Below are positions 1-6,850 of a stretch of 7,974 nt of DNA, in pieces. The translations under genes and the position numbers were made by a program. This stretch comes from CAYRTV01 sp046483285 (GTDB lineage Bacteria; Acidobacteriota; Aminicenantia; Aminicenantales; Aminicenantaceae), in the NCBI GenBank assembly GCA_046483285.1, contig JAWODN010000137.1, positions 1 through 7,974 of the forward strand, written 5' to 3'. The notes under the pieces are model-generated. The model was given only the letters and a program-made list of their open reading frames with translations, ran no database searches and had not been told where the DNA came from. Numbering within the stretch: position 1 is the stretch's first letter; each line of letters starts with the position of its first letter.

Positions 1-1
1 C

Positions 2-130
2 ACCGAGACGGTGCTAAATGGCGAATCGATCTCGGTTGAGACCAGGAGGGGACGAAAGGATGGTAATACCCTTCATGTTTCGCTGAAGACAAAACCGATC
101 TTCCATGATGGAGAACAGGTGGCGAACTAA
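2..130 (+). pseudogene. C-terminal fragment of a PAS sensory domain
   Basis: The frame is open from the left edge and ends at TAA 128-130, giving 42 residues with no start in the window. The stretch with key residues R-x-R-K-D-G-N-T-L-H-V-S-L, followed by PIFHDGEQVA, matches the late beta-strands of a PAS (S-box) domain, which senses ligands or redox state in signalling proteins. PAS domains are usually followed by a final strand (roughly G-I-x-R-D-I-T) and then a kinase, GGDEF or other output domain. Here the frame stops just before that strand. If the stop is read through, the next codons give A-I-Y, which would fit the missing strand, so TAA may replace a tyrosine codon. Homology then ends near 145, where the opposite-strand mutarotase fragment begins. 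The PAS reading rests on a short stretch and is moderately sure; the parent protein type cannot be told. Confidence 0.55.
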
Positions 131-471
131 GCAATATACCTTCGGGGCGAGGCTTCCAGGTATCCTTCCAGGGAATCATGTCCCAATGTGATATCCGCTG
201 AATTTCCGTGCCGGTCCGGAACTTCAAGGAACACCACGGTGGCGCCGTAGGTCATGATCCCGGTTTTTATGCCCCGGCCGTTAGCGAGAGTGTACAGGTC
301 CACTCCCCGTCCATCAGGATGCCGCCCGAAAATTGATTTTTCAATGAACATATCCGGTCCTTTCGAAGATACTGTTTCCCCGGAACCGCGCTCCCCGTTT
401 CCACAGGAAATCATGACGGCTGCCAGGGAAATCACCAGCAACAAACTTATCATAAAAACTTTTTTTTTCAT
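127..471 (-). pseudogene. galM: truncated lipoprotein aldose 1-epimerase (galactose mutarotase), N-terminal part only
   Basis: Aldose 1-epimerases interconvert the alpha and beta anomers of galactose, glucose, arabinose and related sugars. This frame gives 114 residues against about 350-390 for the exported members of the family. Residues 1-22 form a lipoprotein signal peptide with cysteine 23 after M-I-S, so the parent protein was membrane-anchored in the envelope. Residues 57-107 carry the family's first strands: GVDLYTLANG, then MTYGATVVFLEVPDRHG and the typical LGHDSLEGYLEASP. Family similarity ends at residue 109; five unrelated residues follow before TAG. All catalytic residues (two His and the Glu base) lie in the lost part, so the product cannot be active. 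The start at 471 is chosen over an in-frame ATG at 594 because it gives the signal peptide and has AGAGGA 7 bases upstream. The earlier ATG lies upstream of the predicted transcription start. Confidence 0.82.
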
Positions 472-565
472 TTCATTTCCTCTTTTGCGGGATGCGTCAT
501 AAAAAGATTTTTGCCGAACTGTTAATATCACAGCAATGAAAACGGCTTTTTTCCACCTCCGGTTT

Positions 566-594
566 ATTTTAAAATGGGGCAAAGGAAGAGTCAA
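566..594 (-). promoter_or_regulatory. sigma70-like promoter for the mutarotase fragment
   Basis: On the minus strand TTGACT (594-589) is followed by a 17-base spacer and TAAAAT (571-566). Each hexamer matches five of six consensus positions and the spacing is optimal. It would start transcription near 559, leaving a leader of about 88 bases before the ATG at 471. The broken gene may therefore still be transcribed. Confidence 0.6.
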
Positions 595-713
595 ATCAGC
601 GGGAGTTTTCCGGCCTGTCTCTCAGGATAATCCGGGCGGCGGTTTTCCAATGTATGAGGCAGATTATGTTGAGTTAAATGATTTTGGCTGATATATTAAA
701 CCTGAATTATTCA

Positions 714-812
714 TGGGGCGAGATTGCCGCAGATGCGAGGCGCAGGGCATGAAGCCGTGGTCCTTCACTGCGAATGCCCTGCAACAAAGCAGATGCGGTG
801 AGAGTCGGCCCG
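714..812. repeat. imperfect palindromic element, MITE-like or REP-like
   Basis: Two nested inverted pairs are visible. GCAGGGCAT (742-750) pairs perfectly with ATGCCCTGC (774-782). Outside it, CCGCAGATGC (727-736) pairs with GCAGATGCGG (789-798) apart from a two-base central mismatch. Weaker complementarity extends outward, with GGGGCGA near 715-721 facing TCGGCCC at 805-811. The 23-base loop between the inner arms contains GAAG/CTTC, which could form a small hairpin. The whole would fold into a cruciform or RNA hairpin of about 100 bases. The element is more GC-rich than the AT-rich sequence on both sides. I read it as a dispersed intergenic repeat; copy number cannot be judged from this window. 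Confidence 0.6.
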
Positions 813-915
813 CCCGAAGGGTAAAAAAATTGCGATTAAAATAAAAATATGAAAATGAAAAACTTTCCATTTGATCTTTCATTAAAAACCATGCTTATCG
901 CTGATATGAAAGAGA

Positions 916-944
916 TTGTAAAAACATCGCAATTTTTTTATGAA
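916..944 (+). promoter_or_regulatory. possible promoter for the GH127 gene
   Basis: TTGTAA (916-921), a 17-base spacer and TATGAA (939-944) match four of six positions at each hexamer with ideal spacing. Transcription would start near 951, giving a leader of about 45 bases. It is a modest match in AT-rich sequence, so confidence is limited. Confidence 0.35.
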
Positions 945-996
945 TAGGTCAGGTTAAATATAAAAAGAAGGGGCATCTGAGGTTAAGGAGATTAAA

Positions 997-3402
997 ATGA
1001 AAAAAGCCGCATTTTTGCTTCCAGCTGCCGTTTTTATTATCGCGGCGGGGGTGAGCTGCCAAAAAGCCGCCACCGGCGATTATCCGGTGCAGCCGGTGGC
1101 GTTCACTCAGGTCGATATCCAGGACGATTTCTGGGCGCCGCGTTTAGAGACCAACCGCACCGTCACCATCCCCTATGCCTTCGGCATGTGCGAGGACACC
1201 GGGAGGGTGAAAAATTTTGAAATCGCAGGAGGATTGACTGAGGGCGACAGTTTCTGTACGGCTTATCCTTTTGATGATTCCGATGTCTTCAAAATTATTG
1301 AAGGGGCCTCCTACTCTCTTCAGGTCCATCCCGACCCGGAATTGGAAAAGTATGTCGATGATTTGATCGCCAAGATCGCCGCCGCCCAGGAAGAAGACGG
1401 ATATCTCTATACCGCACGGACCATGGATTCCAAAGAGCCGGTCCGTTGGGTCGAAGAAGAGCGATGGACCAATCTTTATTTGGGACATGAACTCTATAAC
1501 GCCGGCCATCTTTACGAAGCCGCGGCGGCGCATTATCTGGCTACCGGGAAGTTGTCTCTGCTGGATGTGGCGGTGAAAAACGCCGATTTGGCCGCTTCGG
1601 TTTTCGGTGCGGATAAAAAGCGGGGTGTGCCCGGCCACCAGGTGATTGAAATCGGATTGGCTAAATTGTACCGGATCACCGGGGATAAAAAATATTTGGA
1701 CCTGGCCAAATTTTTTCTGGACGAACGCGGACGCTCCGAACATAGAGAGCTGTTCGGGGAATATTCCCAGGACCATAAGCCGGTGGTGGAGCAGGTAGAA
1801 GCCGTGGGCCATGCCGTGAGAGCGGTTTATATGTATTCCGGGATGGCGGATGTGGCGGCCTTGACCGGGGACCGGGAGTATATTCGAGCCATCGACAGGA
1901 TTTGGGATAATGTGGTGAACAAAAAAATGTATCTGACCGGAGGCATCGGGGCCACCGGTTCAGGCGAAGCGTTCGGTGATAATTACGAGCTCCCCAATGC
2001 CACCGCCTATGCGGAGACCTGTGCCGCCATTGGAAATGTTTTTTGGAACCACCGCATGTTTCTCCTGCACGGCGACGCCGGATATATTGATATTATGGAG
2101 AGAATTCTTTACAACGGCGCTCTTTCAGGCGTTTCCCTGGGGGGAGACCGTTTCTTTTACCCGAATCCGCTGACTTCCTACGGACAGCATGAGCGGAGCC
2201 CCTGGTTCACCTGCGCCTGCTGCCCCAGCAATATGACCCGGTTCATGCCCTCCATTCCAGGATATGTTTACGCGGTCAGAAACGGCGACCTGCACGTCAA
2301 TCTGTTCATTCAAGGGGAATCCGCGATGGAAGTGCAGGGCGGCCGGGTCAAGCTCGCCCAGGAAACCCGGTACCCGTGGGACGGAAAGATCATTTTGACG
2401 GTGGAACCGGAAAATTCACTGAATTTTGATCTGTGCGTCCGTATACCGGGATGGGCCCGCCACCAGCCGGTCCCCGGCGACCTCTACCGGTTTATGAAGA
2501 TGGAGGAAAAGGATATGACTTTAACCGTCAATGGAGAAGACCTTAAATTGGAAATAGAAAACGGCTACGTCCGTATCAGCCGGGCCTGGGAACCGGGGGA
2601 CAGGGTGGAGTTGAATCTTCCCATGCCGGTAAGGCGGGTCTTGAGTCATGATGAGGTAAAGGCCAATCAGGGCCGGGTGGCTCTTCAGCGCGGACCGATT
2701 GTTTATTGTGCGGAATGGCCGGACAATCAAGGTGTGGTGAGAAATATCGTTTTGCCTGATGATGCGGATTTGAAGCCGGAGTTCAAAGGGGATATGTTCG
2801 ACGGCGTTCAGGTGGTCACAGGAACCGCCGCGGCGCTGAAGGAGGAACCGGACGGATCCGTGTCGGAATCAAAACAGGATTTTCTCGCCATTCCCTATTA
2901 TGCCTGGGCTCACAGGGGCAAGGGAGAGATGATGGTCTGGCTAGCCCGTATTAAAGAGAAGGCGCGGCCGAAAAGGCTTCCCGGCATCGCTTCCCAAAGC
3001 CGGGTCTCTGTATCAGGTGAACGCGACGGGTCGGCGGCGAATGATCAGCTGGAACCGGAAAATTCCAGTGATCATTCCATTCCCCGTCTCCACTGGTGGC
3101 CTGAAAAAGGAACCATTCAATGGGTTCAGTATGATTTTGACAAACCCCACCGGATTTCCCAATCGAGTGTTTATTGGTTTGACGACACGGGAAGAGGGGA
3201 ATGCCGGGTGCCCCAATCCTGGCGGGTGCTGGTGAAACAAGGCGATTCCTGGCAGCCGGTGGACAATCAAACCCCTTACACAAACGGGAAAGACCGATTC
3301 AACCGGGTTGAGTTCACTCCGGTCAGGACCTCCGGGATCCGCCTGGAGATTCAGCTCAAAGAAGAATATTCGGCGGGTATTCTGGAGTGGAAAGTTAATT
3401 AA
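997..3402 (+). CDS. lipoprotein GH127 (DUF1680) beta-L-arabinofuranosidase with C-terminal beta-sandwich
   Basis: GH127 enzymes remove beta-linked L-arabinofuranose from plant glycans and hydroxyproline-linked arabino-oligosaccharides, using a zinc-bound cysteine as nucleophile. This 801-residue protein has a signal peptide with lipobox GVSC (C21), so it is likely anchored in the envelope. The (alpha/alpha)6 catalytic domain spans about 38-430. Residues that align with the Bifidobacterium longum enzyme HypBA1 are all present: acid/base E324 in GEAF; zinc ligands E340 and C342 in YAETC; and C406, C408 (nucleophile) and C409 in WFTCACCPSNM. Beta-sandwich domains fill about 430-655. An additional module at about 663-801, with WVQYDFDKPHRISQSSVYWF and SWRVLV, resembles a galactose-binding/F5-8 type C fold and may bind glycan. 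AAGGAG at 985-990 sits 6 bases before the ATG. The propeller gene follows after 81 bases with no terminator, so co-transcription is likely. DUF1680 members vary in specificity, so the exact substrate is inferred. Confidence 0.93.
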   Translation: MKKAAFLLPAAVFIIAAGVSCQKAATGDYPVQPVAFTQVDIQDDFWAPRLETNRTVTIPYAFGMCEDTGRVKNFEIAGGLTEGDSFCTAYPFDDSDVFKIIEGASYSLQVHPDPELEKYVDDLIAKIAAAQEEDGYLYTARTMDSKEPVRWVEEERWTNLYLGHELYNAGHLYEAAAAHYLATGKLSLLDVAVKNADLAASVFGADKKRGVPGHQVIEIGLAKLYRITGDKKYLDLAKFFLDERGRSEHRELFGEYSQDHKPVVEQVEAVGHAVRAVYMYSGMADVAALTGDREYIRAIDRIWDNVVNKKMYLTGGIGATGSGEAFGDNYELPNATAYAETCAAIGNVFWNHRMFLLHGDAGYIDIMERILYNGALSGVSLGGDRFFYPNPLTSYGQHERSPWFTCACCPSNMTRFMPSIPGYVYAVRNGDLHVNLFIQGESAMEVQGGRVKLAQETRYPWDGKIILTVEPENSLNFDLCVRIPGWARHQPVPGDLYRFMKMEEKDMTLTVNGEDLKLEIENGYVRISRAWEPGDRVELNLPMPVRRVLSHDEVKANQGRVALQRGPIVYCAEWPDNQGVVRNIVLPDDADLKPEFKGDMFDGVQVVTGTAAALKEEPDGSVSESKQDFLAIPYYAWAHRGKGEMMVWLARIKEKARPKRLPGIASQSRVSVSGERDGSAANDQLEPENSSDHSIPRLHWWPEKGTIQWVQYDFDKPHRISQSSVYWFDDTGRGECRVPQSWRVLVKQGDSWQPVDNQTPYTNGKDRFNRVEFTPVRTSGIRLEIQLKEEYSAGILEWKVN

Positions 3403-3468
3403 CAGTCATTTATCACGTGCATAAGCATCCCACGATCAATGAAAATGCCTTTTAAGTGAAACTTGGAT

Positions 3469-3475
3469 AAAGGAG
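3469..3475 (+). promoter_or_regulatory. ribosome binding site that fixes the propeller gene start
   Basis: AAAGGAG lies 8 bases before ATG 3484. A longer in-frame reading from TTG 3463 would place this site inside the coding region and add seven charged residues ahead of the signal peptide, so ATG 3484 is preferred. Confidence 0.75.
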
Positions 3476-3483
3476 AAAATTTT

Positions 3484-6216
3484 ATGTGTTTAAGAAAATT
3501 ATTATCACTTTTCATCGTATGCATGATGTCGGGTTTATTTGTTTATTCCGGTGATGACGCGCCTTCCTTTGATCAGGATTTATTAAAGACTTTCACCTAC
3601 CGGAATTTGGGACCGTTCCGCTCAGGCTCTTGGATTTCTGATTTCGCTGTGCCCGAGTCGCCTCCGAAAGCCCATCTGTATACTTTTTATGTGGCCGGCA
3701 GAAACGGGGGATTATGGAAAACCGTCAACAATGGCACCACCTTTGAACCTCTCTTTGACGACCAGGATGTTTTCTCCATCGGGGATGTGACCCTGGCTCC
3801 TTCTGATCCGGAGATTGTTTGGGTGGGAACCGGAGAGCATGCCGCCGCCCGCAGCTCTTATTACGGTGACGGCGTGTATAAGTCCCTGGACGGAGGCCAA
3901 ACCTGGAATCACATGGGACTGGAAGACACCCATCATATATCCCGGATTGTGATCCATCCAGAAAATCCGGATAGGGTTTATGTGGCGGCTATGGGGCATT
4001 TGTTCACGCCCAATCCGCAAAGAGGTGTTTTCAGAAGCGGTGACGGGGGTGAAAGTTGGGAAAAAGTGCTTCACATCAATGAGGATGTCGGAGTGAGCGA
4101 TTTGGCGATCAACCGGGACAATCCGGAGATTTTGTATGCCGCTGCGTATGAAAAATACCGCTACCCCTGGCATTTTGAAGCGGGGGGGCCGGAGAGCGGC
4201 ATCTATAAATCCATGGACGGGGGAGATAGCTGGGTGCGCCTCACCAAGGGGCTGCCGGAAGGAAAGATCGGGCGCATCGGCCTGGATATATACCGGGAAA
4301 ATCCGGATATTCTATACGCGGTGGTGGAAAACGTCAATATGCGTTCCCCCACTGAAAGAGAAAAAGAAATGGACCAAAGGCGGGGGCTGGAGCCTCAGGA
4401 ACGGGAAATCGGAGGAGAGGTCTACCGCACCGAAGACGCCGGCCGGTCCTGGACCAAGATGAATTCCATCGAAGACAATGTGGGAGGAAAAGCCGCCTAT
4501 TCCTTTAATCAAATCAGGGTGGATCCCAACAATGACCAGAATGTTTATGTCACCACCATTTCTTTGGCGGTGTCCCGCGACGGAGGCCGCACCTGGAAGG
4601 ATCTCAGCTGGCCCCCCCGGGAGATGTTTCCCACGGCGTTCGGAGATATCCGGACCCTTTGGATCGATCCGGAAAATTCCGACCGCATGCTGATGGGAAG
4701 CGACGGCGGAGTTTATCAAACCTATGACGGGGGCCAAACCTGTGATTATTATCCCAATCTTCCCATGGCCCAGTATTATGACATCGAAGTGGATATGGAA
4801 GATCCTTATAATATTTACGGCGGCCTGCAATGCCATGACAATTGGAAGATTCCCAGCAACTCCTGGTCCGGGCTGGTGACACTGGAAGACCATATTCCTC
4901 TCGGCCATGGAGACGGCATGTGCAATGTGGTGGACCGGACCAACAACCGCTGGGTTTACAACACCATTCAATTTGGGGGTCATCACCGGGTGGATCAGAA
5001 ATCAGGAACCCGCACCAACATCATGCCCCAGAGGGAAGAGGGCAAGGATCCATACCGGTTCAACTGGATGCCGCCTTTGGAAATATCCCCTCATAACAGC
5101 CGGATCATATACGCCGGCACTCAGATGCTTCTGCGTTCCATGAACAGGGGCGGCGATTGGCAGGAAATCAGTCCTGATTTGACCACCAATGACCGGGTCA
5201 AAATCGCAGGAAAAGGGCACATCCAGTACTGCACCATCACCACTATCTCAGAATCCCCTCTGACCCCCGGATTGATTTGGGTGGGGACGGATGACGGCAA
5301 AGTGTGGGTGACCCGGGACGGCGGCGCCGGATGGCGGGACCTGACATCCCTTTTGGCGGAAGCCGGAGCTCCGGAAAACATTTGGGTCAGCCGGGTGTTT
5401 GCGTCTCACCATGACCCGGCTACCGGTTATGTCACCAAGACCGGTTTCCGCAGGGACGATTTCCGGCCTTATATTTATAAAACCACCGATTACGGTCAAT
5501 CCTGGACGGATATTTCCGCCGGCCTGCCCGACAAATCCATCAATGTGGTGTTTGAAGACCGGAAAAATCCGGACCTTCTGTTTGTTGGTAATGACAAGGG
5601 GATTTATGTTTCCATCACCAGAGGGGAAAATTGGGTGTATATGAGGAACAATATGCCCACCATTGCGGTGCATGACCTGCTTGTGCACCCCCGCGAAAAC
5701 GACCTGGTGGCGGGAACCTACGGCCGCGGGGCGTATGTGACCCATATCGGGCCGCTGCAGGAGTTATCCCGGGAAATCTTGGAAAAAGATTTTCATTTAT
5801 TCGCTGTCCAGCCGGCGGTTCAGAGATCCACCCGGCCCTGGGGCAATTATCATCTTTATGGCGACCGTTATGTTTCCACCCCCAATGAGCCTAATGCCGC
5901 TGTCATCAGCTATTATTTGAGGGAAGAAGCGGGAGATAAAATCCGGATCAAAGTGAAGAGGCCGTCCGGAGAGCGGCTGAGAATTCTGGAAGGGCCGGGC
6001 ACACCGGGCCTGCATAAAGTGTTATGGGACATGCGTCCCGAGATCAGACCTCAAGACCGGTACCGGCTTCTGCGCAGCGGGCCTTTCGGCGGTATGGTCG
6101 AACCGGGGGAATACGTTGCGGAAATCGAAATCAACGGCCGGACGGAAAGCCGAAAAATACGGATCAAAGGCCGTGCTGGATGGGCCGTCGGTCCGCATCC
6201 GGTGGAAATCAAGTGA
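3484..6216 (+). CDS. secreted sortilin/BNR (Asp-box) beta-propeller protein
   Basis: The 910-residue product has an N-terminal Sec signal (about 1-23; hydrophobic core LSLFIVCMMSGLFVYSG, no good lipobox). It then has repeated beta-propeller blades with Asp-box motifs (S/T-x-D-x-G-x-S/T-W). Clear boxes lie at residues 134-141, 185-192, 243-250, 316-323, 364-371, 610-617 and 667-674. Degenerate ones lie at 80-87, 413-420 (final Trp replaced by Cys), 553-559 and 711-717. Such proteins match VPS10/sortilin-type or 'glycosyl hydrolase BNR repeat' families; many have no proven enzyme activity. A C-terminal region (about 796-900) with GTPGLHKVLWDMRP and PGEYVAEIEINGR looks like the Ig-like, FlgD-type domain common at the end of these proteins. 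Its position behind the GH127 gene suggests a role in glycan binding or breakdown at the cell surface, but this is inferred from context. The product may be an exoenzyme, a binding protein or a scaffold. Confidence 0.85.
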   Translation: MCLRKLLSLFIVCMMSGLFVYSGDDAPSFDQDLLKTFTYRNLGPFRSGSWISDFAVPESPPKAHLYTFYVAGRNGGLWKTVNNGTTFEPLFDDQDVFSIGDVTLAPSDPEIVWVGTGEHAAARSSYYGDGVYKSLDGGQTWNHMGLEDTHHISRIVIHPENPDRVYVAAMGHLFTPNPQRGVFRSGDGGESWEKVLHINEDVGVSDLAINRDNPEILYAAAYEKYRYPWHFEAGGPESGIYKSMDGGDSWVRLTKGLPEGKIGRIGLDIYRENPDILYAVVENVNMRSPTEREKEMDQRRGLEPQEREIGGEVYRTEDAGRSWTKMNSIEDNVGGKAAYSFNQIRVDPNNDQNVYVTTISLAVSRDGGRTWKDLSWPPREMFPTAFGDIRTLWIDPENSDRMLMGSDGGVYQTYDGGQTCDYYPNLPMAQYYDIEVDMEDPYNIYGGLQCHDNWKIPSNSWSGLVTLEDHIPLGHGDGMCNVVDRTNNRWVYNTIQFGGHHRVDQKSGTRTNIMPQREEGKDPYRFNWMPPLEISPHNSRIIYAGTQMLLRSMNRGGDWQEISPDLTTNDRVKIAGKGHIQYCTITTISESPLTPGLIWVGTDDGKVWVTRDGGAGWRDLTSLLAEAGAPENIWVSRVFASHHDPATGYVTKTGFRRDDFRPYIYKTTDYGQSWTDISAGLPDKSINVVFEDRKNPDLLFVGNDKGIYVSITRGENWVYMRNNMPTIAVHDLLVHPRENDLVAGTYGRGAYVTHIGPLQELSREILEKDFHLFAVQPAVQRSTRPWGNYHLYGDRYVSTPNEPNAAVISYYLREEAGDKIRIKVKRPSGERLRILEGPGTPGLHKVLWDMRPEIRPQDRYRLLRSGPFGGMVEPGEYVAEIEINGRTESRKIRIKGRAGWAVGPHPVEIK

Positions 6217-6227
6217 GGCCCACCTCT

Positions 6228-6244
6228 CTCCCCGGACGGGGGAG
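6228..6244 (+). terminator. weak hairpin after the propeller gene
   Basis: CTCCCC (6228-6233) and GGGGAG (6239-6244) form a 6-base GC-rich stem with loop GGACG, starting 12 bases after the stop codon. The T-rich stretch near 6254-6263 comes about 10 bases later and is broken by C, so this is at best a partial terminator. It could instead protect the 3' end of the GH127-propeller message. Confidence 0.35.
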
Positions 6245-6336
6245 TGTCTATGCCGTTTTCTTTATGAGGCGGATTTTATTATGATATATAAGGCCTGAAT
6301 AGATTTGAAGGATGAACAGACCGGTTTGGTGAGAGA

Positions 6337-6812
6337 ATGAAAAAGCATTACGCCTTGGGGATGGATTTCGGAACAAACTCCTGCCGGTCTTTGATCGTGG
6401 ACCTTTCCGGCGGCAAAGAAGTGTCAAGCTTTGTTTATGACTACTCCTCCGGTGAAAAAGGTGTGATTTTAGATGCCAAAGATCCTCATCCGGCCAGGAA
6501 GAACCCCCGGGATTATATAACCGGAATGGAGGTTTCCGTTAAGGAGGCGGTCAAAGAAGCCAAGCAAACCCGTCCTGGTTTTGAATCCGGCGCAATCATT
6601 GGAATCGGCGTGGATACGACAGGCAGCAGCCCCATGCCGGTGGATCAAAACGGCGTTCCTTTGGGTTTGAAGCCTTCCTTTCAGAATAACCCAATGCCAT
6701 GGTCTGGTTATGGAAAGACCACACCTCTTTCCGGGAGGCAAATGAAATAACCGGGACCGCGCGTAAGCTGCGGCCGGAAAATATGTTATATCCTGGAGAG
6801 AACCCTTTTTAA
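6337..6812 (+). pseudogene. araB: ribulokinase N-terminal remnant with frameshift and 3' truncation
   Basis: Ribulokinase phosphorylates L-ribulose in L-arabinose breakdown. The first 119 residues match the FGGY-kinase N domain of AraB: ALGMDFGTNSCRSLIVD at 6-22 (nucleotide and phosphate binding) and GIGVDTTGSSPMPVD at 89-103. After NNP (119, codon 6691-6693) the frame is lost and would stop at TAA 6748-6750. Reading in the next frame from AAT 6693 restores family sequence (NAMVWLWKDHTSFREANEIT, then TARKLRPEN), so one base is missing around 6691-6693. Similarity ends near 6782 and the restored frame stops at TAA 6810-6812. About 155 of roughly 550 residues remain. The C-terminal half with the catalytic Asp base is gone, so the product is inactive. 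The upstream GGTGAGAGA is a poor ribosome binding site. The family assignment is secure from the NAMVWLWKDHT signature. Confidence 0.88.
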
Positions 6813-6826
6813 CTATACCTTAGCCT

Positions 6827-6850
6827 GACCCAGCTCCTTGGGGCGGGGTC
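6827..6850. repeat. strong hairpin at the left edge of the repeat element
   Basis: GACCC (6827-6831) pairs with GGGTC (6846-6850). After an A-G mismatch, GCTC (6833-6836) pairs with GGGC (6841-6844, one G-T wobble) around loop CTTG. There is no T-tract after it, so it is not a canonical terminator, though it could stall or protect read-through transcripts of the ribulokinase remnant. Its right arm overlaps the start of the larger inverted repeat. Confidence 0.55.

Larger units (their letters stand above)
472..996. other. divergent intergenic region, 525 bases
   Basis: No convincing gene lies here. It separates the mutarotase fragment (leftward) from the GH127 gene (rightward). It holds the leftward promoter at 566-594, a palindromic element at 714-812, and an AT-rich stretch from about 822 to 996 with a possible rightward promoter. 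A loose inverted repeat AATGAAA (854-860) / TTTCATT (877-883) lies in the AT-rich part and might be an operator, but it is too simple to assert. Confidence 0.7.

Noticed and set aside
254..502. 82-codon plus-strand frame opposite the mutarotase fragment
   Set aside because: It is the complement of a recognisable coding sequence and has no family similarity.
472..503. Ten-codon frame (MTHPAKEEMK) on the minus strand in the mutarotase leader, ending at the mutarotase start
   Set aside because: It has no ribosome binding site and no run of regulatory codons, so translation coupling cannot be claimed.
664..882. 72-codon minus-strand frame across the palindromic element
   Set aside because: Its middle is the inverted repeat itself and its ends are AT-rich non-coding DNA; no domain is visible.
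1144..1812. 222-codon open frame on the minus strand inside the GH127 gene
   Set aside because: It lies wholly opposite a gene with clear family motifs, has no recognisable domain and reflects codon bias on the other strand.
3394..3403. Palindrome GTTAATTAAC at the GH127 stop codon
   Set aside because: It is made mostly of the last codons and the stop, is only 10 bases long and has no promoter nearby, so chance is adequate.
3463..3483. Upstream TTG start extending the propeller protein by seven residues
   Set aside because: It would include the AAAGGAG site in the coding region and place charged residues before the signal peptide; ATG 3484 is better.
4312..4986. 224-codon open frame on the minus strand inside the propeller gene
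   Set aside because: Antisense shadow of the Asp-box repeats; composition is rich in G, H, I and P with no domain or ribosome binding site. The one at 5248-5745 is rejected for the same reason.
6024..6298. Frames of 86 and 60 codons overlapping the end of the propeller gene
   Set aside because: They sit in alternative frames of a clear coding sequence and lack recognisable similarity or ribosome binding sites.
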